Shown in pieces: positions 8,236 to 17,881 of a DNA stretch of 64,000 bases. The DNA comes from Gracilibacillus sp. YIM 98692 (GTDB taxonomy: Bacteria; Bacillota; Bacilli; Bacillales; Amphibacillaceae). The DNA lies in the NCBI RefSeq assembly GCF_010993965.1, contig NZ_WIXM01000014.1, positions 1 to 64,000 on the forward strand, given 5' to 3'. Below the pieces are notes generated by a model. It was not told where the DNA came from. It searched no databases and was given only the letters and a program-made list of their open reading frames with translations. A program made the translations under genes and the position numbers. Within the stretch, counting starts at the first letter, position 1. Every line of letters begins with the position of its first letter.

Positions 8236-9597
8236 ATGCGTTCACCCCATATGTATCCAAATAAAATCGATATGTATGATGTTATAGGAGTAGGAATTGG
8301 TCCTTTTAATTTGGGGCTTGCTGCTTTAACAGAAGAAATAGAAGATTTAAGCACCATTTTCTTTGATCAGAAGCCTTATTTTGAATGGCATGGAGGGCTA
8401 TTAATTGAAGATACGACCTTACAAGTCCCCTTTTTAGCCGATATCGTAACAATGGCTGATCCTACAAGTCGGTATAGCTACCTTAATTATTTACAGGAAC
8501 ATGAACGGTTATATAAATTTTATTTCCTTGAAAGGTTCCATATTCCACGACGTGAATATAATCACTATTGCCAATGGGTTTCTAAGCAATTAGCGAATTG
8601 CAGCTTTGGTAAGAGGATTACAAATATTGAGTGGCAAGTAGATCGAGATAAACTAGCAGGGTATGAAGATAAGGGCTATTTTAAAGTCGAAGCTACTGAT
8701 ACTCAATCAGGAGATATTCAGTACTATTATTCTCGTCATCTCGTATTTGGGGTTGGCAGTGTTCCGTACTTACCAGACTGCTTTTCTGCACAGTCTTCAG
8801 ACGATGTTTTTCATTCTGCAGAGTTCTTAGATAAAAGAGAGCGCTTGCGCCACTCGGAATCGATTACGGTTATCGGTTCGGGTCAAAGTGCTGCAGAAGT
8901 TTTTCTTGAACTTTTAAAGGAACAACGGACCTATCACTATCGACTTGATTGGTTTACACGATCAAAAGGATTTTTTCCAATGGAATATTCAAAGCTTGGT
9001 TTAGAGCATTTTTCGCCAGACCATACAAATTATTTCTATCGTTTATCACAGGATCAAAAAGATCAGTTAATTCCAAAGCAGGATTTATTATACAAAGGAA
9101 TCAGTGAAACAACCATATCAGATATTTACGATGTACTTTATGAACATTCTGTTGGAGGTGAGATTCCTCCAGTTCGTTTACAAGCTAAAACGGAAGTAGC
9201 GGATGTTAAAGAAATAAAGACAGAGGAAGGAAGTAACTATCAATTAATTTGTAACCAGTGGGAACAGGATCAACCGTTCACGCATGAAAGTGAAGTAGTT
9301 ATTGCAGCAACTGGTTATCAACATCCTATTCCTGGCTTCTTGTCTAACCTATCTTCCATTATTAAGTGGGATGATAACGGAAGGTATAAAGTAAGTAAGA
9401 ACTATGAGCTGCAATTAACGAAAGAGATTCCTAACAAAATTTTTATCCAGAATGGGGAAATGCACACACATGGCGTAGGTGCTCCAGATTTAGGATTAGG
9501 ATGCTATCGTAACTCGGTCATTATTAATGAACTGATGAATCAAGAAATCTATCCGGTTCATAAGAGAAATGTCTTTCAACAGTTTGGAGTTGAGTAA
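8236..9597 (+). CDS. Amine N-monooxygenase, IucD/RhbE family
   Basis: This 453-residue flavoprotein belongs to the lysine N6-hydroxylase/ornithine N5-oxygenase family. The FAD motif is GVGIGPFNLGLAAL (about residues 17-30), the NADPH motif is VIGSGQSAAEVFLELL (about 212-227), and ATGYQHPIP near residue 357 is the family's C-terminal ATGY signature. It should hydroxylate the terminal amine of diaminopropane (or cadaverine/lysine) using NADPH and O2. The ribosome binding site is aaaaggaggt. An 80-base gap separates it from the acetyltransferase, with no terminator, so it stays in the operon. Confidence 0.9.
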   Translation: MRSPHMYPNKIDMYDVIGVGIGPFNLGLAALTEEIEDLSTIFFDQKPYFEWHGGLLIEDTTLQVPFLADIVTMADPTSRYSYLNYLQEHERLYKFYFLERFHIPRREYNHYCQWVSKQLANCSFGKRITNIEWQVDRDKLAGYEDKGYFKVEATDTQSGDIQYYYSRHLVFGVGSVPYLPDCFSAQSSDDVFHSAEFLDKRERLRHSESITVIGSGQSAAEVFLELLKEQRTYHYRLDWFTRSKGFFPMEYSKLGLEHFSPDHTNYFYRLSQDQKDQLIPKQDLLYKGISETTISDIYDVLYEHSVGGEIPPVRLQAKTEVADVKEIKTEEGSNYQLICNQWEQDQPFTHESEVVIAATGYQHPIPGFLSNLSSIIKWDDNGRYKVSKNYELQLTKEIPNKIFIQNGEMHTHGVGAPDLGLGCYRNSVIINELMNQEIYPVHKRNVFQQFGVE

Positions 9598-9638
9598 TTT
9601 AAGAATGACGTAATATTAAATTGAGGGAGAGTGAAAGA

Positions 9639-11450
9639 ATGCAATATGAAAACCAACTACAAGTAATCCTTAAATCAGACACGTGGAAAGCTGCAGGTGA
9701 ATATTTATTAGCAAAAATGATATCTGAATTTATGTATGAGGATATTATTTTTCCAACAGTTGTGTCGGAAAAGGACAACATTATCAGATATGAGCTAAAG
9801 CCAAATAACAAAGTGATTTACCAGTTTGAAGGTAAAAAACGTCTAATGGACAGCTATCATATTTTCAAAAACACCATTCGCCGTTTTGAAAATGGAAACT
9901 GGGAAAAAGGAGACAACCCCATCCAGTTTATTCTAGATATTCAAGAGACTGTAGGGATGGCGCCGTTAACAACAGGACATTTGATAAAGGAGTATAACAA
10001 TACGTTATTGGCGGATGCGCATATATTAGAAAAAAAACAAAACATAACGTCGGATGATTTAGTCCATATGGATTATGTTGAATTAGAGGGAGAAATGGAA
10101 GGGCACCCTTGGATCACATACAATAAAGGACGTATTGGATTTGATTATCAGGATTACCTTTCTTACGCACCAGAGCAAAAAAAGAAAGTAAAGCTTTCAT
10201 GGGTGGCAGTACATAAGGATGTTGCAACATTCCAATCGATACCAGATGTAAACTATGAAAATTTAATAAAAGGTGAGTTAGGAAAGGGGAAATTGGAGCA
10301 AATTAAAGAAAAATTAACGAAGGATGGATTGGATGATTCAAACTATTTCTTCCTTCCTATCCATGACTGGCAATGGAACAACGTGATTATTCAATTTTTT
10401 CCAGAGGATATAGCAAAGCAAAAGATTGTTCCACTTGGGAATGGAGAAGATGACTACCTTCCACAGCAGTCAATTCGTACATTTGCTAATACAACGAATA
10501 AAACTAAGCATCATGTCAAATTACCGATAAGTATTTTAAACACGTTAGTATATAGAGGACTTCCTGGAGAACGAACCGTAGTAGCACCAATGATTACAAA
10601 CTATATTCATAAGATTAGAAAGGAAGATTCCTTCTTACATGATGAGTGTCGCGTGATTTTACCAGGTGAAGTGGCTAGTATAAACTATAATCATCCTTAT
10701 TATGAACAATTGAAAGGTGCTCCATATCAATATTTAGAAATGCTAGGAGTCATATGGCGTGAAAGTATTTATTCCTTTTTAGATGAAGGAGAAAAGGCTA
10801 TTACACTGGCGTCCCTCTTGTATGTTGATAAGGACGGAAAGCCATTTGTTTCTTCTTTAATCGAAAAGTCTGGTTTGACTGTGCAGGAATGGTTAGATCA
10901 ATTATTTAGTGTGATGTTACCGCCGTTATTACATTATCTATATAAATATGGCATCGTATTTTCTCCACATGGTCAAAATACGGTATTAGTATTAAAAGAT
11001 AACAAACCGCATCGATTGGCAATAAAAGATTTTGTAGATGATGTCAATGTGAGTGATGAACCTCTTCCTGAGTTAGATTCACTACCGGAGGAATTAATGC
11101 CAGTATTACGTAGTGAACCAGCGGAAGGATTATGTCAATTTATTTTTACAGGTTTATTTGTCTGCCATTTCCGTTATTTAGCTGACATTCTTGATGTCTA
11201 TTACCAATACGATGAAGAAGCGTTCTGGAGTCAGCTTCGACAATCTATTGTTGATTACCAGAAACGGTTCCCGGAATTAGAGGAAAGGTTCCGTATATTT
11301 GATTTATTAAGACCATCTTTTACAAAACTGTGCTTAAACCGAAATAGAATGATTGATTATGGATACAGTGACGATGATGACCGACCACATGCATCGGAAT
11401 TTGGAAAAGTCCTTAATCCATTATATGTAGTTTCTCGTGAACGCGTATAG
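9639..11450 (+). CDS. IucA/IucC-family siderophore synthetase 2 (RhbF-like)
   Basis: The second synthetase has 603 residues from the ATG at 9639, which follows gagggaga by 8 bases. An upstream TTG in frame at 9621 lacks a site. The nucleotide motif appears as EGHPWITYNKGRIGF (about residues 150-164). The second block is FLPIHDWQWNN, where many relatives have HPWQ, and there is a C-terminal SPHGQNT segment. In two-synthetase pathways one enzyme attaches the first hydroxamate arm to citrate and the other attaches the second. It ends the operon: a good terminator follows at 11537. Confidence 0.9.
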   Translation: MQYENQLQVILKSDTWKAAGEYLLAKMISEFMYEDIIFPTVVSEKDNIIRYELKPNNKVIYQFEGKKRLMDSYHIFKNTIRRFENGNWEKGDNPIQFILDIQETVGMAPLTTGHLIKEYNNTLLADAHILEKKQNITSDDLVHMDYVELEGEMEGHPWITYNKGRIGFDYQDYLSYAPEQKKKVKLSWVAVHKDVATFQSIPDVNYENLIKGELGKGKLEQIKEKLTKDGLDDSNYFFLPIHDWQWNNVIIQFFPEDIAKQKIVPLGNGEDDYLPQQSIRTFANTTNKTKHHVKLPISILNTLVYRGLPGERTVVAPMITNYIHKIRKEDSFLHDECRVILPGEVASINYNHPYYEQLKGAPYQYLEMLGVIWRESIYSFLDEGEKAITLASLLYVDKDGKPFVSSLIEKSGLTVQEWLDQLFSVMLPPLLHYLYKYGIVFSPHGQNTVLVLKDNKPHRLAIKDFVDDVNVSDEPLPELDSLPEELMPVLRSEPAEGLCQFIFTGLFVCHFRYLADILDVYYQYDEEAFWSQLRQSIVDYQKRFPELEERFRIFDLLRPSFTKLCLNRNRMIDYGYSDDDDRPHASEFGKVLNPLYVVSRERV

Positions 11451-11536
11451 AATTAAAAACCGTTATTAGTAGCTAAAGATCGCCTCATTATAGGCCTAGG
11501 GACGGCTTATCCTTTAGCACAAAGAATGTTATTTGG

Positions 11537-11571
11537 GTGAACTGATACTTTCAGTTCACTCTTTTTGGTTT
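11537..11571 (+). terminator. Terminator of the siderophore operon
   Basis: A 9-base perfect stem (GTGAACTGA/TCAGTTCAC) with a 5-base loop is followed by tctttttgg and more T residues. Confidence 0.85.
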
Positions 11572-11781
11572 TTAAGGTACATTTGTCATTTTTAATAAGC
11601 ATTGAGGAATGAATCAGAGAAATAATTATATTTAGTTGACTTCCGTATAATGACGACGTGTAGTTTGGAAATATAGTATAATAGTAGTTATGAACTATAC
11701 AGAAATACAGTGATTGGAATGGAAAGCAATTTTTTTCTTATATAGTGATAATGATGATTTTAATTAGGAGATGTTTATCAA

Positions 11782-12831
11782 ATGAGTAAGAAACTTCTCT
11801 TCCCCCTTTTTTTATTAACAACAATCATAATGATTTATATTTTTTTTATCAAATCGTCACAGGGAGATTATGAAATATTGTACACATATGAACCTGAAGA
11901 AAGGGAGCTAGCAATAGAACAGGAATCAAAAAAATATAAGATAGCTGTTGTTCCTAAACAGCATAATATCCCTTATTTTCGTGCTGTTGAAAAAGGAGCA
12001 ATAGATGCAGCTGAGGAATTGGAAATGGAACTGATTTATCAAGGTCCAGCATTAGCTGATTCAGACCTGCAGATCTCAACAATTCAAGAAATAATGGATC
12101 AAAATGTTGATTTAATAGCTGTTTCAGCTATTGATCCAAATAAATTGGCTCCTGTGTTAAAAGAAGCACAAAACAAAGGTATCGAAGTTATTACATGGGA
12201 TTCTGATGTATTATCTTCTTCACGATCTTTCTTTATAAACATGGTCAATCCAGAAACCTTGGGGAGACACCTTATGGATATGATGGCTTTGACAATGGAT
12301 GATCATGGAGATTTTGCTATTATAACAGGCTCTGCTTCAGCGGCAAATATTAATGAATGGCTTAAATGGATTAAAATTCAACATGAAGAGTATTATCCAA
12401 ATATGAATTTGGTTGAAGTTGTTCCAACAGATGATAATCCTGCCAAAGCATATGAAATTGCAATAGATCTTATGAAGGAATACCCTGATTTAAAAGGGGT
12501 TATTGGAAACTCTTCTGTCGGACCACCTGCTGCAGCTCAAGCGGTAATGGATTTAGGGAAAAAAGGAGAAGTTTCTGTAGTAGGTTTATCTTCCCCGTCT
12601 GAAATGAAAGGCTATTTAAATAATGGAGCAGCTCAAGTATCTACTTTATGGAGTCCTGAAAAATTAGGTTATTTAACAGTTAGTTTATCAAAGCAGTTAT
12701 TAGAAGGAGAATATCCAAATGATCTCCAAGATGTTCCTAATGTAGGGAGGATTCAGGTGAAGGGGGACACGGTCATTATGGGAGAACCAATCGATTTTAC
12801 AAAGGAAAATGTGGATCAATATGATTTCTAA
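11782..12831 (+). CDS. Membrane-anchored periplasmic-binding-type sugar sensor protein
   Basis: The 349-residue protein has one N-terminal hydrophobic helix (LLFPLFLLTTIIMIYIFF) with no lipobox cysteine, then a type I sugar-binding fold of the RbsB/XylF family. Signatures are YKIAVVPKQHNIPYFRAVEKGA (about 52-73), a D/N-rich hinge at ITWDSD (about 137) and GNSSVGPPAAAQAV (about 248). No ABC permease or ATPase is near. Instead a YesM-like kinase and a YesN-like regulator follow without a gap. This matches the known arrangement where an anchored XylFII/RbsB-type protein presents the sugar to a LytS/YesM kinase. Its role is therefore sensing, not uptake. The ligand is unknown. The ribosome binding site is taggagatg, 10 bases before the ATG. 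Confidence 0.85.
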   Translation: MSKKLLFPLFLLTTIIMIYIFFIKSSQGDYEILYTYEPEERELAIEQESKKYKIAVVPKQHNIPYFRAVEKGAIDAAEELEMELIYQGPALADSDLQISTIQEIMDQNVDLIAVSAIDPNKLAPVLKEAQNKGIEVITWDSDVLSSSRSFFINMVNPETLGRHLMDMMALTMDDHGDFAIITGSASAANINEWLKWIKIQHEEYYPNMNLVEVVPTDDNPAKAYEIAIDLMKEYPDLKGVIGNSSVGPPAAAQAVMDLGKKGEVSVVGLSSPSEMKGYLNNGAAQVSTLWSPEKLGYLTVSLSKQLLEGEYPNDLQDVPNVGRIQVKGDTVIMGEPIDFTKENVDQYDF

Positions 12832-14608
12832 ACTAATAGCGCCATTTAAAAATTACCGTTTCACATCAAAACTCATGATTACATATATTTTGTTAACGGT
12901 TATTCCAATGGCCTTCCTTGGCTATATTTCATATAATCAGTATACAAAATCGATCGAGCAACAAGCAGGTGAAAATTATCCAAAACTTTTAAGACAAGCT
13001 AAAATGAATATAGATCAGCAACTCTCTGAGATACAAAAACTAAATGAACTTTTGTATAGTTCATCAACCATTATGTCTATTTTAAGAACCGAAGAATATC
13101 AAAACCAGTCTGCTTTATTAAGGGATCAATTTGAAATGAACACTTATTTATCAAGAACTTTCTTAAGTGGGATTCATTCCGATATATTGGCGGTATTTGT
13201 CCAGTCCAATGATCGTTTATTTCATAGTACGAGAGTACCATTAGTCGAAGAAGTAAACAGTACTAATTTGCAGCATATTAGCTATAATCGAGCAATACCG
13301 TTTTATGAAACCGAACTTAGATTTGAAGGCGACATTCCATATCTCATGCTTGAAAGAGAGATCATTGATTTTGATAATCGCGAAAGTTTAGGCACGATGT
13401 ATATTGTGGTTGACATTAGGTTTGTCGATCGAGTGATTCAGGATATAAGTGAAAAAGCTGATGTATGGATTATGGATCATAACCAACGATTTATTTATCA
13501 TACAGATCAAGAGAAAATCGGAAGGATATATGATGAAATAAAAAGGATTCCAGTGTTTAATGGGAGTTTTAAGACATTGTCTGAAGAGGATAATAAAGTC
13601 ATGAGTGTAAGCCAGTCAGAAAAAAACGATTGGACGTTTGTTCACAGTATTCAAACCAAATATTTAACTGAACAAACAAATCTAGTTCGTAACGTAACAA
13701 TTATTTTCTTTATTGTGTTTGTCTTGATCTCTGCTATTATTTCTATTCTATTAGCTTGGAATGTAACAAAACCTATACATCAATTGAAACTTTTGATGAA
13801 GGATGTTGAGAAAGGAAACTTTAATGTTGATCTCTCTATGAATTCAAAAGATGAAGTAGGAATGTTAGCAAAAAGCTTTAATTCAATGGTATATAGGATA
13901 AAAGAGTTAATTAGAATAAATTATCAAACGGGTCTTCGGCAAAAAGAAGCTGAATTGTATGCGTTACAATCTCAAATAAACCCCCATTTTATGTACAATA
14001 CATTAGAAACGATAAGTATGTCAGTAGAAGAAGGAGAAACCGACTCAGTTGTTGAGATGGTTGCACTTCTAGGTCAAATGTTACGTTATTCATTAAGTAA
14101 TAAAGATGAAGTGGTTCCTATAACAACTGAAGTTTCACACATTAAAGATTATCTCATCATCCAGAAGTACCGATTTGAAGAAAGGTTATCTTTTAAGGTG
14201 GAGGAGAAAATCGATATAAGCCTGTACAATACACCAAAATTTATTTTGCAGCCAATTGTAGAGAATGCAATTAAATATACGATTGAAAGAAATGAACTTG
14301 CGAATGTCACAATTATTATTGCAAAAGAAACGTTTGATGCTGGAGAAGAAACGATCGTTTTTCGAATTGTTGATAACGGTCCAGGTATTCCTCCTGATAA
14401 ATTAAAGTATCTTGAAACGTTACTAAAAGATGACCCGATGACGAAGAAAAGCTCCAGTTTTGGATTGTTAAATGTTCATGCAAGGATCGCCATCATGTTT
14501 GGCGATAACTATGGAATTACAATCAACAGTCATGAAAACATGGGTACTGAAATTGAAATACGTATTCCGGTTTTAGATCGTTTGAAAGAAGAGGTTGTTG
14601 AATCATGA
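12809..14608 (+). CDS. Sensor histidine kinase, YesM/LytS type
   Basis: This 599-residue kinase has a transmembrane helix near residues 25-45, an extracellular Cache-like region of about 240 residues, a second helix near 290-315, a HAMP domain (VTKPIHQLKLLMKD onward), a His_kinase domain with the phospho-acceptor in QSQINPHFMYNT (His393), and a HATPase domain with DNGPGIPPDKL. It overlaps the sensor gene by 23 bases. Two starts are possible. The ATG at 12809 has AAAGGA only about 3 bases away and the ATG at 12821 has it about 14 bases away, so the true start is uncertain by four residues. It should phosphorylate the regulator encoded next in response to the bound sugar. Confidence 0.88.
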   Translation: MWINMISKLIAPFKNYRFTSKLMITYILLTVIPMAFLGYISYNQYTKSIEQQAGENYPKLLRQAKMNIDQQLSEIQKLNELLYSSSTIMSILRTEEYQNQSALLRDQFEMNTYLSRTFLSGIHSDILAVFVQSNDRLFHSTRVPLVEEVNSTNLQHISYNRAIPFYETELRFEGDIPYLMLEREIIDFDNRESLGTMYIVVDIRFVDRVIQDISEKADVWIMDHNQRFIYHTDQEKIGRIYDEIKRIPVFNGSFKTLSEEDNKVMSVSQSEKNDWTFVHSIQTKYLTEQTNLVRNVTIIFFIVFVLISAIISILLAWNVTKPIHQLKLLMKDVEKGNFNVDLSMNSKDEVGMLAKSFNSMVYRIKELIRINYQTGLRQKEAELYALQSQINPHFMYNTLETISMSVEEGETDSVVEMVALLGQMLRYSLSNKDEVVPITTEVSHIKDYLIIQKYRFEERLSFKVEEKIDISLYNTPKFILQPIVENAIKYTIERNELANVTIIIAKETFDAGEETIVFRIVDNGPGIPPDKLKYLETLLKDDPMTKKSSSFGLLNVHARIAIMFGDNYGITINSHENMGTEIEIRIPVLDRLKEEVVES

Positions 14609-16224
14609 GGAAAATTCGAACTATTATTATTGAAGACGAAGCAAAGATTCGAAGAGGGATCGAACGAATGTTACGGCAAAGTGGGGATGAATGGGAAGTA
14701 GTTAATACATTTTCAGATGGCGAGAAGGTGCTTCATGCTATTGAAAAAAACGATCTAACCTTTGATCTCCTTATTACGGATGTAAAGATGCCAAAAATGG
14801 ATGGGTTAACACTCATTAAAAGTCTAAAGAAAATGAACTTTTCATTTATACCAGTTATCATCAGTGGTTTTAATGATGTTGAACTTCTCCAAGATGCATT
14901 ACGTGAGGGGGCGGTTGATTATTTGATCAAACCGATTAACCGTAATCATTTCAAAGAACAAATGCAAAAAGTAAAGTCAAGAATAATAGAAAAACGAAAT
15001 ATGGAATCGCAGTTACAGGAGATAGAGGAGAAAGATGCAAAATTATCTTATGCCAATAAGGTATATCAACTTAGTGAGGTTACATGGAAAAAGGAAACAG
15101 ATCTATCATTAATGCAATGGACCCAGCAATTCCCAGATGGATATTATTTATTGCTGTATGCAAGCATAGATAACCTAGCTGATAAAGAAAAGACTTTCAA
15201 AACGGACGAACGAGAAACATGGAGATTCACAGCTGAAAATATTATCGATGAGCTAACAAATGAAATGAAGCAACGGAAGCAATGTTGGTGGTGGAGAGGG
15301 GAGAAAATAAGTTATTGGATTTTGATTCGTCAGCAGGTCGTAGAGGATGACATCGACCTTCATGGGCATAAGACAGCAGAATTGATCAAAAAAAGCATTC
15401 AGAAATATACACCTTTTACATTTACTGTAGCAATTAGTAATAAGTTTTCTGACTTGTTATTACTGTCAAATGCTAGAGATCAATTGTTATCACTTATTCA
15501 AAATCGACTTGTCCATGGTGGTAACCGTATTTATTCTCCTTCTACTGTTAAAAAGCTTCAACAAAATGGGGATCAGTCAATGCTGCCAACAGATTTATAT
15601 CCGATGATCCAGCATCTGGTGATTGCTGTAGAGAAACGTTTAACTAAGGAAATAGAAAGTCATCTTCAGCAATTTTTTGTGAAATTAAAGCAGCTTCAAT
15701 CACCGGTGCTAATTACAAAGGCTATCCATGTTTACTTCATTACTCTCGTGAATCAATTAATTTCAAATAACGAAATGCCTCAACTTTCCATTGAAGATAT
15801 TTTATATAAAGTAAGGAATGCTACTGATTTTTCGCTATTAAAATCAGAAGTAATCAATTGGACCAAACAGTTAGTGAGGAACAAAGAGATGAACCCGAGG
15901 TTGGATCATGTACAGGTGGCAAAAGATTGGGTTAAGAATCATCTAAAAGAAAACATCACGATTACCAAAGTAGCGGAACAGGTTTACATGAATCCCAATT
16001 ATTTTTGTGAGGTATTTAAAAATCAGACGGGTGAAACGGTGTTAGATTATGTAACAAGAGTAAGGATAGAAAAAGCAAAGGAACTGCTAGTACAGTCAAA
16101 TATGAAGGTGTATGACATTGCATCAGAAGTAGGATATAAGGATAATAGGTACTTTAGCCGTCTGTTTAAACAACATATTGGAGAAGTTCCGTCGAAGTAT
16201 AGGGAGCTATATAATAGAAGCTAA
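14605..16224 (+). CDS. Response regulator, YesN type (REC plus AraC)
   Basis: A 539-residue regulator with an N-terminal receiver domain (acidic pair at Glu10/Asp11, phospho-acceptor Asp59 in LLITDVKMP, Lys109 in YLIKPI), a poorly conserved middle of about 300 residues, and a C-terminal AraC domain with two helix-turn-helix units (VAKDWVKNHLKENITITKVAEQ and YDIASEVGYKDNRYFSRLFKQ). It overlaps the kinase gene by ATGA, so the two are translationally coupled. The likely targets are this locus and the MFS gene at 16489, whose product may carry the sensed sugar. A terminator follows. Confidence 0.9.
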   Translation: MRKIRTIIIEDEAKIRRGIERMLRQSGDEWEVVNTFSDGEKVLHAIEKNDLTFDLLITDVKMPKMDGLTLIKSLKKMNFSFIPVIISGFNDVELLQDALREGAVDYLIKPINRNHFKEQMQKVKSRIIEKRNMESQLQEIEEKDAKLSYANKVYQLSEVTWKKETDLSLMQWTQQFPDGYYLLLYASIDNLADKEKTFKTDERETWRFTAENIIDELTNEMKQRKQCWWWRGEKISYWILIRQQVVEDDIDLHGHKTAELIKKSIQKYTPFTFTVAISNKFSDLLLLSNARDQLLSLIQNRLVHGGNRIYSPSTVKKLQQNGDQSMLPTDLYPMIQHLVIAVEKRLTKEIESHLQQFFVKLKQLQSPVLITKAIHVYFITLVNQLISNNEMPQLSIEDILYKVRNATDFSLLKSEVINWTKQLVRNKEMNPRLDHVQVAKDWVKNHLKENITITKVAEQVYMNPNYFCEVFKNQTGETVLDYVTRVRIEKAKELLVQSNMKVYDIASEVGYKDNRYFSRLFKQHIGEVPSKYRELYNRS

Positions 16225-16230
16225 TACTCT

Positions 16231-16267
16231 AACGATTGGTCTTTAAATGAGACTAATCGTTTTTTTC
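16231..16267 (+). terminator. Terminator after yesN-like gene
   Basis: A 12-base stem with one G-T pair (AACGATTGGTCT / AGACTAATCGTT) is followed by a run of seven T. Confidence 0.88.
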
Positions 16268-16374
16268 TTAAATGATGGGGGAAGAAATATAAAACATTCT
16301 GAGAAGTGTCTACCCCATCTGAAGAATGTGGCATTGTGCGGAAAACGGTTTCTTAGTATAGTGAAAATATGAAA

Positions 16375-16388
16375 GGTAAACGCATTCA
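16375..16388 (+). promoter_or_regulatory. Possible cre site upstream of MFS gene
   Basis: GGTAAACGCATTCA matches the CcpA consensus TGWAANCGNTNWCA at 12 of 14 positions. It would make the sugar transporter subject to catabolite repression. The match is imperfect. Confidence 0.35.
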
Positions 16389-16488
16389 CTTTTTATAGAA
16401 AGCGTTTTTTTATAAAGTCCAGTTCAGTAGGGACTAAAAAAGCGTATTTTATTTACCTTAGAGTTAAAAAACGAAGAAGGTGAGAAGA

Positions 16489-17775
16489 ATGGCAAAAGAA
16501 CCGTTAAAACAAGGAAGTTTAAAAGCAACATTAACTGTTGCAATGTCAAATTATTTGGAAGCAGGCTCTATCGTAGCAGGTGCCGCGGGTCTAACGTTAT
16601 GGGTAGAGTATTTAGGTCTTACAGATGGAAGTGTGGGTTTGTTGGGAGCAATAAGTGCTAATGGTTTTGGAGCTGCAATTGGTGCGTTAATAAGTGGTAT
16701 TTTAGTAGATAGATATGGAAGGAAATTTATCTATAAATATAATTTATTAATTTACATGCTAGGAATCTTGCTAATTGCATTATCTTTTAACTTTCCGATG
16801 CTGCTGATAGGGTATTTAATTACCGGGGTATCTGTAGGTGCTAGTATCCCTCCATCCTGGACATACATTGCAGAAGAAGCGCCTGATAATGAGCGTGCAG
16901 CACGTGTTGGTTGGGGGCAGCTGGCGTGGTCGCTTGGTCCGGTAGTGATTTTTATTTTAGCCGTATTGTTAGCTCCTTTAGGTTTGTTAGGAAGTAGAAT
17001 TATTTTTGCAAAATTATTTGTAATCGCTCTTATTACTTGGCTCTTCCAGAGACAAATCTCTGAATCTGCTATTTGGGAAGAGCAGCAGAAGGAAAGACAA
17101 AAGAGTGGCAAGAAAAAACCTGTTTTTGATAAAGTTGCTTTTAAAGAGCTCTTTACGAATAAAGCAAATCGCCAAGCAATGATTTTATTAGTTGGTACCT
17201 ATACCTTCTGGAACTTAGTTGCTGGTACAATGGGTTACTTCATGCCTTTTATTTACGAAACTATTGGAGGTTTAACTGGAGCTCAAGCAAACTTATTACA
17301 AGCTGGACTTTGGATATTAACGGTTGCGACTTCCTATTTCGTATTCATTAAATCCGCAGACAAAGTGAATCAAAGAAATCTATTTGCGCTTAGTGCTATT
17401 TTAGGTATTGCCGGGTGGGCTGTTTTAACATATGGCACAATGGGTGTCGTTGAATTAATCTTATTTGTGACCCTTTGGGGATGTGCGGCAGGTTTTGGTG
17501 CACAAGCATTTTATGGTTTGTGGGCAGCAGAGCTGTTCCATACCAAATATCGAGCAGGTGCTCAAGGGCTTTTATTCTTTATAGCGAGGGTAGGAGTAGG
17601 ATTGATTTCACTAGTAGTACCGTTAATGCTAACGATTTATGGGTTTAGATTAACTGGTACATTTATGATTGCTCTATTAGTTGTCCATTTAGTTGTTGGT
17701 ATCCTGTTAGCTCCAAATAATAATGGAAAATCTTTAGAACAAATTCAAAAAGAGAGATACGGAAAAAGTGCTTAA
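16489..17775 (+). CDS. MFS transporter, sugar-porter type
   Basis: A 428-residue protein with about 12 hydrophobic helices. The family signature LVDRYGRKFIYKYN follows helix 2 (about residues 73-86), and a charged cytoplasmic loop (QQKERQKSGKKKPVFDK) splits the two halves. The ATG at 16489 is preferred because aagaaggtgag precedes it; a start nine bases upstream overlaps that site. The substrate cannot be read from sequence. The locus lies behind a sugar-sensing two-component system and in front of a strong terminator, so it probably imports the sensed sugar or polyol. Confidence 0.8.
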   Translation: MAKEPLKQGSLKATLTVAMSNYLEAGSIVAGAAGLTLWVEYLGLTDGSVGLLGAISANGFGAAIGALISGILVDRYGRKFIYKYNLLIYMLGILLIALSFNFPMLLIGYLITGVSVGASIPPSWTYIAEEAPDNERAARVGWGQLAWSLGPVVIFILAVLLAPLGLLGSRIIFAKLFVIALITWLFQRQISESAIWEEQQKERQKSGKKKPVFDKVAFKELFTNKANRQAMILLVGTYTFWNLVAGTMGYFMPFIYETIGGLTGAQANLLQAGLWILTVATSYFVFIKSADKVNQRNLFALSAILGIAGWAVLTYGTMGVVELILFVTLWGCAAGFGAQAFYGLWAAELFHTKYRAGAQGLLFFIARVGVGLISLVVPLMLTIYGFRLTGTFMIALLVVHLVVGILLAPNNNGKSLEQIQKERYGKSA

Positions 17776-17825
17776 ACAATTACTTGAAACGAGAACTTAT
17801 CCATTTAGTTAAGGAAATAGTTAGG

Positions 17826-17873
17826 GAGGGAGTCACAAAAGTTCAACTTTTGGTGACTCCCTCTCTTTTTTTA
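17826..17873 (+). terminator. Strong terminator after MFS gene
   Basis: A long stem (GAGGGAGTCAC / GTGACTCCCTC, extended by aaaag/cttt) is followed by tctttttttattt. It may also serve the convergent gene that ends at 17882. Confidence 0.92.
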
Positions 17874-17881
17874 TTTATCAC

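Noticed and set aside
11747-11765. Fur-like GATAATGAT word before the sugar-sensor gene
   Set aside because: Only about 14 of 19 bases fit and the second half-site is poor. Iron control of this locus makes little sense.
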